DNA of 64,000 bases from assembly GCF_001949145.1 (NCBI RefSeq), contig NW_019091371.1, forward strand, positions 953,468 through 1,017,467. The letters are read 5' to 3'. Shown piece after piece: positions 22,901 to 37,900 of this stretch (position 1 is its first letter; each line of letters opens with the position of its first letter). Origin of the DNA: Acanthaster planci (Eukaryota > Echinodermata > Asteroidea > Valvatida > Acanthasteridae). The position numbers and the translations under genes are program-made. The notes beneath the pieces were generated by a model. That model did no database searches. It saw only the letters and a program-made list of their open reading frames with translations, and was not told the origin of the DNA.

Positions 22901-25900
22901 CCACCAAATAGAAGCAGAGCCATAAACCCAGGTTTTCCAATTGACTCAAAACAAAAGAACTCGTGTTTATTTCCAAGCCAAAACTTGTCTCACAGCTGAA
23001 CTCCCACAATACAAAGTTTGGACTTTCAATATATATATACAAATAATAACATGGCAGTTTCATACAATACGGGCGTTTCACAATAGTGCCCCTCCAAAAG
23101 TTTGCAATGCACTGGCCAATTATAAATGCGCAAAATCTGTTGACCCAATGTGCATTTGGAAAGGTTGACAGATTTCGCATATTGTGATTGGCCAATGCTT
23201 TGCAAACTCTTGGAGGCGCACGAGTGTGAATCAACCGTATTTTAACAATTCTACCCGCCCTGAATCCCAGCCAAACCTTTCCCACATGTCCAATGGAAGA
23301 ACCCCACTTTAGTCAAGCAATTCATAGAAACCAACTTCCAGGATGCACACTACTGTAAGAAAAGAACTACATGTACGTGTAGCACGTGTGTGCATACAGA
23401 CCAGCATGCCCTGAAGCAAATATGCTATGAGGCTTTGCTAGAGCCCATTCACTAGTGGCTGTCTTCTGGAAGTAGGAAACAACAGACTAGTTCATGAAAT
23501 GCACCTCAAACTGTCCATTTCAGCACTTATCAAAATGTTACAGTTTTTCTTTTCTCTCATGTACAGGCACTCAAGCAGCAGTCAATGAGGTATAAGACAG
23601 AGAAAACATTCTCTACCAATGAAGGAGAACGTGATAGCAACATACGCAAAAACAGATACAAAGATATATTGCCATGTGAGTACTACAGTGTAACATCACC
23701 TGTAATTAAGCCACTTAAAATTAATTTGTGGGGTGAACATTACCGCCTCACCAGATTTATACATGTTAATCTTGCTGGATTTGTTGTTACCAGGTATTTT
23801 GTGTATTTTTTTTCTTTTTTGCAAAGTATGGAAAAGACATCCTTTTTTTCATGATTCTTCTTCTAAAAACCCCGTTCACTTTGTACATGTATCGTACAGT
23901 ATACATGTTTTTCTCAGCGGTCTATTTGGAAGTTCGTCTCTTCCTCAAAGTTTCCTCAAGCAAAGACCCTCAAGTATTGATTCACATACGGTATGCATAT
24001 TGTATAAGATGCCTCATTAAATGTGTTCAGACAGATGGTTTAAACCCTGGCCCATTATCACCGGAGTCAGTGTTTAATTCTGTAACTGATAAAGTTTTAA
24101 AGTTGTCCTCTCTGTAAATCAAAAATTCCATCCTGTGAAATTTGCACACACCCCTATTTTTCAAACATAAGAATTGGAAAACCTTTGTACAATTTATGTA
24201 AACAACACTCCCATTTAGATCTCACGTCTCTGCTTTCCTAAGAATAAGCCTCTTCATCTTTTTAATATTTAAAAAGTAATTGGTTGACAATATAAAAGAT
24301 TTTGAGTCTTCTTGTTTGCATAAATAAAGCTAAGGATTAAAGAACCTATCACTCTGTTCTGATTGTAGTGACTGGTTAGAGGTGTGCATTTCCGGGTATT
24401 TTTGGAACTGGGTACCTGTTTTTTGTCAACATCGAGTACCTGGGTACCCGGAAAAGAGATCACTTAATAACAAATGACATTGTGCGTGACCCTGGGGGAC
24501 CATGTTCCCGAAACACGGCTCTTTTTCGTACATAGGAAGCAAGCAGCACATCATTCTAAACGTTGGGGTTAATTTCTCCTACATGTACCTTTTTATCAAG
24601 CAAAATTGTTACCGTCAGTTTGCAAATTTTCTTTTTGTGGGTATATGAAACAGAAAACAAAATTTTCACAAGGAACATCAGAACAGACGAGAACTGAAAC
24701 CACCAACGCACCAGCAACCGCTCACAGGAAATGTCTCTGATGGTGCAGGACCACATACAAGTGGAATGCACGTGCACAAATAGTGAGTGCTGGTCATTTC
24801 ACTTGCGGACCAGATCAGTGCTACCGTACGTCACAGGTCAAAAGGTTTTTATGTACAAAAATACCTCCGTAACTCGGAACAATGCCCACACCATTATATA
24901 TCCACTTATTTTGAAGTTTCTGATTCAAAAAAACGCCACCAAAATGCTTCAAACGGCGTTGAAAGTATCAGAAGTCTATGCAGAGTCATCACTGTCAAGT
25001 GCATTTCTTTTCTCATGGGGACCATGAACCATTGTTACCTGAAACAGCAATTGTGGCTTTCAAGCTACTGAAGCTAACCTGATTGCTAACGCGGGCCCAA
25101 TGGTAGTCCCTTTAGGCAATCCAATCGCCGACATTGCAGTGGCCATGTGACCACAAAAGGAAAGGTCATGTGAAAAAAATTGGACTGTGTGCAGCACTTC
25201 ATATTGTAAACAAGACTAAGGCATACAAAAGTTTTGCAACATGAAGGTACATGTACAGTACCATGATAAAGTGGTTTATTTTTATAAATTATTTTTTTAG
25301 GATAACTCCATTCCCCTGAGGTTCGAGTTGTCGAGATTTTAATGTATAAGTGACATTTGACTAGCTGACTGTATTATGACCTGTCAACATTTCCCTTTTT
25401 TTGAATGAAAGAAACTCTTTGATTTGAAATGCTTCTGTGCATACAGAAAACATCGTTCCTGCTTTTTTGTTCAAATACTCATCCACAGTTCCGGTGAATC
25501 ACTGAGGAAATTCGTATTACTTTAATTTTAAAGTAATTTTGAAAGTAATTTTTAAATGATGACTAAGGCATATTTCTTGGTATCCAAAACTAAACTGGTT
25601 CTCTGACTCCCTGGATTAATGGAGCACATTCAGTGCTTTGGTTACTAGCTAATAAGAGGCTGATCTACTGCGCAATTTGTGCGTGATCACTACTTACCAC
25701 ACGTGTGGAGTCTCAGTACTGCTGGTATATTACATACATGTAGTCTGCTCTCGCTTTGTCATCAATCCTGACATGAAGTAATTTTCATTTATATTGATTT
25801 ATTTGACAAAAATGCTCTGAACTCAAACAGTAAGCACTACCACTTCTGCACAAAAGTCATTTAGGCCAACAGGGTTTGAAAGTTACAAATACAGTCATGC

Positions 25901-28900
25901 AACATCAACAGCGCTTCCACCTCAGAAGACAAAATTCCTTCGGTCTCTTGTTCATAGGTTTGGTACAGTCATTTTCCTCATTCCGGATTGCGAAAATTAT
26001 TCAGTAAGATTGCAGTTACAAAAATCCTCAAATTCGAGTGAAATATGGTCAGAAGTCAACTTCGTGTTTTGGAGATACCTCAAATTTTTTTGTTCAAAAT
26101 GTAAGGTTTTTATATTTGGACTCACAGGATCGACACCTTTCTTAGCTCTGGATTGGTTTCGGATCGAGACAAAAACTTCTTCACGAATAAAAAGTATCCA
26201 TGCGAAAATCCATTTTCAGCTGGCACCATTACAAAAAGTTGTTTTTCTGATAAAGAATTCCTTAATTTTGTGATTTAGATCAAAAATAAGAATTCCAATG
26301 AATTAAAAAGTAGAAATTGCGTAAAGTTTGACTCGACTTTTCAACTGTACAACGAGCTATTAACGGTACTCTCCCTGCGTCGCACAGTTGACAAACCCAT
26401 AGTCCCAAACCCAAAAGCTTTCAGTTTTTGGTCAAAAACGGAAACTCTAAATGTCATTTTGATTGAGCAGACATTAGATGCAAAAGTTTATACGACTATT
26501 CAATATAAAAAAAGTATTTGAAATCACAAGTAGTGAGTGACCTATCGCCCCATGCATGTTAGTCGTTTTTCGCTCTTGTGAACTAGGAAAAATCAGGAAC
26601 TAGGAAAATGACTGCAGTACATTGGGCGGTGTGGATAACAAATGTACATGTAGCTGTCGATCTCTGAATTGAAGTTTCATGTATGACCGCGGTCCGACTG
26701 GGTTTTCAGCGGCACTGTGATTTTTCATAGTGCATGAAATTTCACATGACATTTTTATACATGGATGTTCCTAATTTATTTAGGTTTTTTAATGATTACC
26801 CGGCCTGAAAAATGGCACCGGGTGTTGATATCGACGGGCAGGTACCAGGGAACCCGGCACAGGCCTATGACTGATTGTGATTGTTCTTTAAATTTCTATT
26901 GAGTACTTCAGTAGTGTGTTCATCAGAAAGAAATTGGCAGATACATGTATGGTGGCTGATGCCAAACTTAAGTTTCATTTGAATTGTAGAATGGCTTCTA
27001 GTACATGTGTCAGATGAGTGAGTTGAGGTATTTTTGTGTGTGCAGAAGGCTCCCTTGCTCTTCAGTGATACCCTTAAAATCCATGAACGAAATGATTTTT
27101 TGTGTGGAAATGTTTTTAACATTTCATTTCTATTTCTCAAATGTACATGTATCATCAAAGGCTTAATCTTTAGTCTGTATTTGTTTGCAGGAAATCCTTG
27201 GATTCAACGTGAAGGTTTTTTGACCAACTTTTCAAATGTGATAAAAGATGAAATGGCTGGGCGCAATAGTATTTTCTCTTGCAGTTTAGTCAGGTGCCTG
27301 GCTTAACCAGCGACCTGTAATGGAAACCAGGCAGGTACACATGTACATGTACCGGTATACACCGGTATGTACCACCATGGCATGATGCTTTGATGTGCAC
27401 ATGTGATGAAGTTGCATTGTGTGCATTGTGTACTGTGTGATAGGTACATATAAGCAATGGGCTGTACATACATGTACACACTTGTTTGTACAGTACATAA
27501 CCACACATGGTATTGCATACATGTACATGTACTTATGTCCACTGACAATGATCATGGAAGAAATGAGAGACGTGTACATTTCAACTTTTGTGGTCCTACA
27601 CTCCTTCCCCGGGGCATAAGTTAAAATCCTTGAACTTGGTATTTGCATTAGTCAATTCTGCATTGTGTTACAGTATAATATGGTACATACATGTACGTAT
27701 AAAATTGTCAAATCTTCACTTCCTTTTTTGATTTGATAAGTCTGTTAGGGGCTGTTCAGTAATTAACCTGATGAAGGCAGGTGCAGCCCTACGGTACCTT
27801 TTTCCCTGTTCCTTCAAGTAAAGATCACTGAAGCTGATTTCACCCATACATGTACATGTAAATTTATGCAACAACATAACCTGCTTATGCCAAAACTTTT
27901 GTGTACATGTACCGGTATGTTGCATTACAAGTTTGGATGACTTTATTGTTCTGGTGTTTCAGATTTCTAATTTTTCAATCATCATTTTGCATACAGTGTT
28001 GCAGCCACTGGTACAGTACATGGTGTTTTAGATTAATTTTCCACAACCTTTTTATAAGATTGATATCTTTTCCTTGGAAGGGACACAATTGATGAACATT
28101 TATGTTGTATTTTAAAAATTTGTTTTCATTTGCTGTGTAAATTCAGCCAGACATTTTTCATCGTGAATTGGTGTGCATGAACAATACATGTAGGTTCAAA
28201 GTCAGTGTTTGTTGTACAGCATTTATGAACGTAATATAAACATTTAGAAACAACGTACATGTACATGTAGGATATTATTCTAGGGAGATCACCATGTTTC
28301 TACTGTTCATATCAATCTTCCGAAGCATATGGTACACTGTACATGTACATGTACCGGTAACTTGCAAGTTTCATTAAACATTGTAGTTCATGTACTGAGG
28401 CATGTTTTGTGCGTGCATTCTACATGCTTATTTGGTCAGTGTTTTACAACTACACACACTATGGGTGTACAATCCATAAATGTACATTTGTGAATGTACC
28501 TGTACATGTACTTGTATGTACTGGTAGGTACATGTATTGTCTTTGTGTTTACATACACCTTCTAAACATACCTATACATGTTAATATCCCCCTTCTTCAT
28601 ATCCTCACCTCCCATCACATACTGTACATGTACATTGTGTGTGTACATGTATACATGTACCCCAAACAAGATGTTCGATCATGCATGTAGTGTACACTGC
28701 ATCTCCATGTTGTAACATTCATACTGTGGATCTTTTAGAGAAATGAGTACATGTTTGTGTGGTTAATACCTAATAAGAAGTATGTTTTCCAATAAGAAAT
28801 ATTATGTGTTTGTTTCTGCCTTCAGTTGACTATACTCGTATTGTTCTACCTGAGATAGAAGATGTGGAAGGATCAGACTACATCAATGCAAACTACATCA

Positions 28901-31900
28901 TGGTAATGTTTCTTAGATTGGATATTGATATAATTTTGTTTCAAACCTGTATGAACAAAGATTTCAAAATGCACAGTGACAGACGCGTGACAAATGTTTA
29001 GAAAGGGTTACCTGTACCGGTACCATAGATGTGACACAGATGTGATGGTTAAAAACCATTAATGACTAATACAGGCAAAATCAAGTTCATTGAACTTCTG
29101 GCTGGCCAGTCAAGGCATGTACATGTAGTTATATGGCCAAATTTGATTTGTATTTTTTTCTGCTAAAAGATTTTCAGAGAAGAGAGCTGGAATGAGGTAA
29201 TCACAACATCAAAGTTACAGAGCCTACATACTGGTTTAGCTGCATGGTTATTGGAGTCAAGAATGACAGACACTTAAGATTAAAACAAACCCTGTAGGAG
29301 AATTACACTCTATCCTGATGGTTGAAGAGGTCGTAGTGTCAGTTCATATACAATGTAGTTATGGTATCCTCTTTCAGTGCAAAGTCAGGATTTCTACTGT
29401 CTGTCTTGACTATAAACATACAAGAAAGATACATGTATGTTATCCATTAATCCCTTAAGTAAGAACTTCCACCACTTTATCTTCAGTAATCAAGCGGTTA
29501 TTACCAAGTATTAACTACAGACCATTATCAGCCATCTACAGCATAATATACATGTACATGTGCATACCCCATTCTCTGCATTTTTGAGGTTTTAATCTGT
29601 TTATGCACTTGTTGATGCCCTTTTATCCCATCCTGAGTCTTTAATGTTGGACCCAGTTGCACACATTTTGAGCAACTCCTTTCACCCTATGAACCATTTC
29701 GTGCCGGGGCATTTTTCATCGTTGATGATGCTGGGCCGGCATGACTATCATTTTTTCCATTTTCAAAATCCTTCAAAAATTCATCATTCCATTTAACGGT
29801 CGTTTATAGCCGCACGGAGTAATCTTCAGGCANNNNNNNNNNNNNNNNNNNNNNNNNNNNNNNNNNNNNNNNNNNNNNNNNNNNNNNNNNNNNNNNNNNN
29901 NNNNNNNNNNNNNNNNNNNNNNNNNNNATAGGGGCCAGATTAGTGTGCAGCGGTGCTGTGTGGCTCATCGCTGCGGTGGTGGAGCGCTTTTGTCCCCGGT
30001 GGTAATCCGCTTGCTCTCAATGCCCCAAACCCTGGTATACGGTTTCAAAACAATGCTGGATTATCACCACTTGTGAGAGTGAAAAATGCCGGTAATGCCC
30101 AGCAGCCTGGTCTTTTGTTCGGAGTACGGTCTTTTGTTACAGGGCCGTGTTTCCTTTGTCCGAGTTCAGAGACCCCGGCCACACATATAAACCATACGGC
30201 TCCGATTTCGGAGTCCCTGGCTGGTAGTGGTTAATACTCCCAACATGCCCAAAGGGCATTGACATGGGTATGTTGTGCCCAGGCTAGGGTTGACAGGCTG
30301 TATCTGGGTAGTTATTTGAAAAAAGGTAGTGTTGTGAATGATGTCCCTGTTGCTTTTGACATGTAGGACTAAACGTACCGATAATGTATAGGATGACAAG
30401 TATGGAAGTATAAATTTGCATGTGAAATAATGCTTAAACTTTGTGCTACTTGTACATGTAGTGAGTGGTTTACTTTTTAAGTACATAAATGTTGATAGTG
30501 CCATGTAACACTCTTCCTCATCATTTTGTAAACAAGGTGTAAACTGTTACAATTGTCATAGCAAAATTAATTGCTCTACACCACACAAGCTGTCTTGACA
30601 GAGGAATGGTTAACTCTCTGGTACAGTATTTCAGTTGCAGAGAGTGTAGAGGAAACCAGTCTTGGCACAGATCCAAAGGGATTTTCTAAAAACCTAATGT
30701 GAAGTGTCCCCTAATGAAGGTTTATTTTTTAACTTTTTTTTAACAATCTCAATTTTTTTGTTTAAGCTCCAACTGCTCAGAGAGCTCTGAAGAGTTCCTT
30801 CATTGTTAGCTTTTTGACATAAATTTGTGTGATTCAGCAAACAGGACTTTGACTTCAGTTTTCTGATGTTACATACAATATTGGCAAAAAAAGTGTGCAG
30901 AACATTCCACAAAAGAAAGCAAGTGCAATAATTTTTGGAAAACACAAAGTTGAGGATGTGAAAGGAGGTAAAAATTATTCAAAATTATCTTTTCGCTTAA
31001 AAAAAAAAAAGAATAGGGATTTACATGTATTGATGTGTTTTGAAAGAGCACCACATTAGGGAACCCTCCATCTAATTTATTGCCTACTTTCCAGGCATTA
31101 TTTTTGTTTCATACAAAATTACCATTTTTAAAGAGGATTTCTTACTCCACAATTTTAAGGTAGTTTTTACAGATAAAAATGTGTGAACTACATGAAGATA
31201 AAGGTCCATCAACAAGCATGCATAGCAACATTTGTTGGGGTAACTGCAAAAGAACAAAGCTTGCTAAATTAGGGGACATCACAACCCTTGTGTCCTTGTC
31301 ATTGAGATTGAAACTGCTTAAAGGCTTATAAAATTCATATTAAATAAATGAAAATATGTACATGTACCGGTACCTGTACTTTAACCATTTGGTTGACTTT
31401 ACTTGTATGTACATGTACAGTGTTCCCAGTATACATGTACATGTATGGATAGTAAGCTTCCAACTTCAAAGCCAGACTCCTTTGCATCCATTTTGGATGT
31501 TCAGTACATACATGTATATGTACATGTAGTTAGAACAATTGCCCTGTTGGACACAGGTAGAGCAGTACGTAAGGACAGGAGGACTAGCGAAGTTCCAGCA
31601 ATGCACGCAAGAAAACAAAATAGCAAAGAAAACTCATTTTGTGTGGTAGCCATCTTGCAGGGCTTTAATTTTGTTCCCTTTTTGCAAACTGTGAAGAACA
31701 AAAGCGCCTGTCCTCAAGATGTTAGCCATACACACCCTCTATACTAAACTTTGTCTCTGTCTTTGGCCTTGTCTTCAAAATTAACTCTGAATTGGAAGCC
31801 TAATTCAAATTAAATTGAAGAACTGTAATCTTTTGCTCCTTTGCATTGTATTTGATGTTCCTGTAGCATAGAGTACCGAAGTGTGACGTCACTGTGAACC

Positions 31901-34900
31901 AGAAAGTGCAGTGCAAATGAATGGAGTATGTGCGCGTGTTGGTTCACGCGCTGGTTCACGTGCTCATGCCTTTTACACACTAATTGTAACTTTGGTACTC
32001 TGTTATCCATACATGCATCACATGACAATGGTGGTACCAATGGTGGTAGCAGCAAGCAAACACACACTTTCCCCTCTCCAGGTTTGCTGGCCAAAAATTT
32101 GCATAAATCTACAACCAATTCTACAAGGTATTAGTCATGTGCCCACAAATAATCTGAAGGAGCAGATGCATCGTGTTTTGAGCCTGGAAGAGTTGCAGGA
32201 ATCATGGAAATAACTGTTTCTTTAGCCGAAACCAGGTATGCCAAGAAATCGCAATGTGGCAACAAAGAAAGCAGCACACAAGGCCCCTGCTCTACAGCTA
32301 CAGAAGTCCTAATTCTTAAATCCAGGTACTCAGTCAAGGCAATAATCGATGATATTGTTGAACTCTGTCTTTACCTCTCTTGGAAATTCCCAGTGGCCTG
32401 TGTGTTCACATTTCCTTATCTAGTAAAACGAAATCTACAGCATATGAATCATTACCACCCCATAAAAAGAACCACGTCATGACACAAAATATGTGTAAAT
32501 GGGACACAGAAGCTTCAATTATTCATCATGATTCCCACACCAGGATGTTTGAAACCAGTCTACAAGATATAAAAAACAACATTGAAAATTTAAGAGATGA
32601 GATTAAAACACAAAATCAGTTAAAACACAACATTGATTGGGTAAATGAATCCAGACACTGGAAATGAATGAAACAGCTTCCAAATTGCCGTTAGTCAGCT
32701 TACGCAAAAACAATCGCTTTGCAGAGCTACATGTAGCAGATTTTGCTGAACTCAATCCAGTGGAACCAATGGCTGACAAAAGTCTAAATTCAACCACACC
32801 TAAAGCAATGTCACAAATTTGCCTCTGAAGAGTCCGAAGGTATCTGGAACTTCCTTCCAATGACAAATGAATGACAACGGAGCCAAACAGAAAATGAAAT
32901 TCAAAGACAGGAGGCCTAAGAACAATCATGTTACACTGATTGGAGATTCCATGATTGAACACATCAATGGTCAAAAAGTAAGCTGATCTAAACATGTTTC
33001 AGTTAAATCACACCTGGGGGTCAGGATTGAAGGTTTTTCATCTTTCATCAAAGACGGATCCATTGAGATCCACATGCAGGAGTTGATCATACCTTGCAGG
33101 CACTGATAATATCAGAATATTATTAGCAGAATTGCAGAATAAAAGCAGAATGTTATTCAAGGAACCAGAATCTTTAGGCAAGCTAGCACAAGAAATGTTT
33201 CATCCGTGACATCACAATATCCTCATAATGCACAAAAAACAGGAGAAAACATCAGATCGGGACAAAGTAATGGCAAATGCACTCATACATGTACATGACA
33301 TCTGCCACTTTCATAACTGGAAGTTTTTTAATAACAATGACATAAATCAGCAATGTCTAGCATCCGATTCGCTCTTTGCACGCTGCCACCATAGGCATGC
33401 AGAGCCTCGAATTGGCGGCTTGTAAAATCGCATCAACTCAGCTTTTGAAATATTGTCCAATTACATAGCATAAGAGCTGGAGCAACATGCAAAAATTACT
33501 AAGCAACATACTGGTATGGGAATCACTGAACTACATGTATTGTGTATAGCTGCCAGATCGAGGCTCTGCATGCCTATCGTGGCAGCGTGCAAAGAGCGAA
33601 TGGAGTTCATCTCTGCTGTGCAGGTGCTATTGCTTTTGCTCGCAATATTATCAGGCATTTGCGAGGTTTACCCCCGGTTAAAGCCTCTCCGATAACATTC
33701 TCAAAGCAAGGCAATCAAATCACAAGTCCCACCCCCTACAGCAAGCAAATAAGACCAGTACGCATCTCAAGGCAAGTGAACATCCACCTTGTACCTATAG
33801 ATGCTAAAGTTACTAACACCTTGTACAGGGAAAGTAATGCCTGTCAGGATTTCCATCAACAGGACTGGAAAACAGTAAAATGACCACTTATGCAGTATGC
33901 ACACAAGGCAAACACCGGTCACCACTGCCTTCATAACAGTCAGAGCGGCATCACTATCAGTGAATGAAACAACAACAGTTTGGAATCATTAAAGTACGAG
34001 AACATGATTTTGCCAGGAGAACTTCCTCATCAGGTCTCACTAGGAGTAATTTTAGTCATAAGCCAGCAAGTGACTGGGTAAGAAATGTTTTGTTTCATGA
34101 AAAGATGTACTTATAACTCTATGAGAAAAATAGAAAATTGCTCATCTTAATATTCAAAGTCTCTTTCCAAAAATTGAAGGCTTGCATACATTGTGTATTT
34201 TCCTGGCGGAACATACTCTCCATTTGCTTACTCTAAGCAAAACGCGGCTCGATGAGGGCATCAATATTGCTGAAGTTAATATTGATGGCTATTCATTGAT
34301 TCATAGCAATTGTGGCAGTGCAGACAGTCATGGGGCGTTTCTTTATTCCTTACCGCGTTGTGAATGAAATCAACAGCTACATTGAGTCTTGTTGGATTGA
34401 GAGAAAACAGACTCATCATAGCCCCATTGTGTTAGGTGTTTTCTACTTGCCAAACAAACATGCCGAGAACTTGTCTAATCACTTAGTCACCTTAATTGTG
34501 GTTTTCATGAACTTTTTAATGTTGGCGATTGTAACTTGGATGTGCTCAATAGTGTTGAGTTGTTTAAAATAGATGACATGTGTTGTGAATTTCAAGTATT
34601 ACAACTTATTAGTAGCCCAACTAGAGTTACTCCTACCTCCAGTACATGTATCAACCGTGTGTTTTCTTCTCACCTGGAAACAATTAATGTCAGTCATGGT
34701 ATTCCACTTGGTATTAGTGATCACTCAATGAGAATACGCATATTCACAAGAAAGTTCCTCGTAAGGTCACCAAAGTGAGAAATATTGTGTTAAATTCTCT
34801 TTCCCATTTCAAATCCCGTTTAAAAATTTGCCTACAATTCCATGTCCAGTTTCAGTTAATTTTACAAGTTTTTTGTCACGGTAGGAGTTTTTCTGTCTCA

Positions 34901-37900
34901 AGTCTTAGTGGTATTATTTTGTTGCTTTTATGTTGCATTTTGTCTCAATGCCAGATTTGCACAATGTGAGATTATCAACTGTAAAGTTAGTTCTGCCCGA
35001 CTTCCTGTTCTACTGTTGTGTACATGTACATGTAAGTGTGTATGGGGTACAATTACTATAAACTGTCAATGCCATACACAACCAGCTGACTCTACCATCA
35101 CTGTCATGTCAGCACGGGAGATTCACTGACATGCCTGCAAGTCCTGACTATCCTGTAATTTTGTCAAGTGTATCATCATAGTATGCTGTTGACAGCTGAC
35201 CGACTCTGTCGTCATGATGATCCCGCAAAAGTCATTTGTCAGTACTGGATAGTGGTGACTGTACGGCAAATGCTGTAACTGTTATGACTGGTCTGGTATA
35301 CTTGAGTGGTGGGTATCTGCTGTCTTGTTACTAGTGCTTCGCATACATGTACATGTACATGTAAGTAAGTGAATCAAGGCTCTCATGCTGTTTATATGCA
35401 CCTGTTTCATCCAATGTTATGAATACGATAAATGTCTTGACAGCCGTGCATGTTTTTGACTGTTTATTTTGTCACGGCCAGAGCATTATTTGTCATGCCT
35501 GGTTTGTGATGAGTTAGTCAATGATGCTGTTGTGTTGACCCCGTGGTCCAACATAAGTTAGCCCACTGACTCTCCATTTTTGACTATTATTCTATCAGTA
35601 TGTTGACAAATATGTAAACCTGTGCAAGCTTTAATGCTTGTTTCTTCATGTTGCTGTTATTATGTTAAATCATCCCTGCTTGATTGCCAGTGGTAGTGAG
35701 GATGTTGCCCCATCCAAGCCTTGTTCCTATCATATTGTACTGTTTATTTTTTTTATGGCATCACATGTTGTGAGAAGTTCCTGTACACTATGCACCCCTG
35801 CAGCTGTGTTGCTTCAGAATCTACCGAACCCATGGCTACTGATTAGTTCCAGTACTTCTCTATCTGTTTCTGTTTCCTGTTTAATTCCAATCACAGTCCT
35901 GCTCCTGATATGTTACCCGTCATGTCTATACCAACTCCCTATCTGCTTTTGTCCCTCACAATGTTCTGAATCTTCTTGCTACATATACATGTACATCCTT
36001 GAAGTGTTCAACTGAGGTCCAATCCCTTGAACATTATCAATCCACCTGACCCATCTTCCTGCCCCAACCAAATTAGTGTCTGCTGATTTATCCATGCAAC
36101 ATTGATTTGAACATGTTATACTGTAAAGACACTCAAATCTACCGGATACTGTGGCCTTTAAGTTTAAAATGATGTGCTGAGGTTACATTTACGTCTTTGA
36201 AGAACACCAGTGTTACATTTACTGATATCTCTCTGAACATGTTTTGTTGTAAAGACACCCGAAGCTACAGTGGACTTTGATTTTACAATGATGTGCTGAG
36301 GTACTGGTATTTGCACAACACCATTGTTACATTTAACTCTCTGGTTTTAATTGAATTGAGAAATGCTAGGCCTTTAATTTCTTTCATTGTTTGAAACACA
36401 AGTTTAAAGAAATACTGTATATGAAACAATATTCAGTCGGATTATAGTGATTGATCAGTGTATAGTGATTACAGTGATTGTTGGAAATTGTTCTCAATTC
36501 AGGTATGGAATAACTTGATTTTTATTTCATGGGACACTCCTCCTGGAAGTTGCGTCAAGGGGGAAGTAGGTTTATGGGATGATTGACCTGTCTATACATG
36601 TACTTGCAAGCGAACTGTACAAAGACAAGAACAAGTGCATGTCAAGATTTGCCCCTCCCCAAGAGTGTGCTCCCACCCCCATTTGTGCCCCACCCATTTC
36701 CCTCTATTGGTACAGAAGGGGCCCAGGGGAAGATATCCCAAGGTGCATGAGAGGCAAACTGTGCCAGTTTGACAGAATGCTTGTTAGATTTTCACAAGGG
36801 CATTGATTGACAGGACAAGCTTCTGTGTTTAGCCACCCAATGCAAATGAGCTGGCCCGCTGTAGAATGGAGCCAAGAAATGGGTCGCTGTTAAGCAAGCT
36901 GAGGATATAAAATTTACATGTACATGGGGCTGAATGAAACAGCATTAGGCCCCTTGAAGTGGGAAATTGAGAGGGGCTCCCCTGTATGGCAGCCTAATGA
37001 ACAAAAGAGACAAGCTGGGAGAACTGCAAGTGCCCCAGTGAAGGTCTTATGTGCGAATACTGCACAAGCCGGGCAATGATGTGCCCAAAAAGGAAAAAGT
37101 CAACAAAGAGGACTTAACCAAGCCACAAGAATATGTGGCTGACTAAACCACAGCCTCTCTGATGGAGGAGAAGAGGCATGTTGGAAGTGCAACCAATGGC
37201 ATCCAACAGCAATTGGAATATACGTGTAAATCCCAACTGACCGAGCCAAAAAGGAGGGTAAAACTGTTGCCCTGTCTGGACCTGTCTGTGGCTGCCTACA
37301 CCCTCTCTAACCAGGCCTATATTAATGACAGAGCCTGGGTGCACCCGGAAAGCAACTTGTATGTGTACATGCTGTCCCTGACAGATCTGCTCCCTGTAGA
37401 GTGCCTCACTGTACCAAGCGAGGAATTGCCCTTTACTTGCACTTACTCCATGCACCCCACAAGTATGGGTCAAGCAAGACACTAATTCATTGAGGAAGGG
37501 GGGTTGTTTTGTACATGTAGATGTGTTCAACGCTCAGCAAGTTAACAGGAATAGGGAGAGAGCACACCAAATTACCGTAGCTTGCCTAAATCCTTGGCAG
37601 GAATTGGTTGGCAGTGCGGGGCTTACAGGAAACTGACCACTCATCGAAAACCTACTAAAGACCTTGCCATGTGGACTGTTGAAATGCCTGTTCTCACCCC
37701 CCTGCACCAAAGAGGTTTTCGAGCTTTGGAAAATTATTTGTAAAATCTATTTGAGATCTTCCGCAATGTGTATGCCCTGGTAGTGGATGTTAGACACTTG
37801 CTGTAGGATGGTGATATTGAGACTGGAAAAGTGTGTTGATTTGTTTTAGATGCTCAATTCACTTTATACTATATTTATTGGCACTGAAGCATGTTTGCCA

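Larger units (their letters stand above)
13934..23566 (+). other. PTP intron 1
   Basis: 9.6 kb. It contains an unassigned antisense open frame (14927-15553), a small inverted repeat (15659-15743), MITEs at 17487-17657, 19675-20214 and 23066-23241, a tandem duplication (17690-18000), the densest TACATGTA stretch (20400-21050) and a LINE 3' tail (22430-22567). Blocks at 18515-18580 and 21685-21750 are direct copies of another short dispersed repeat (shared CAGATCTCACCAGCA and GGAAATATCC). No further exon is evident. Confidence 0.7.

Noticed and set aside
29953-30234. 93-codon frame shared by both piggyBac-like MITEs (also 44037-44318)
   Set aside because: The copies are near-identical DNA; amino-acid changes are about as common as expected from the nucleotide changes and no transposase motif is present.
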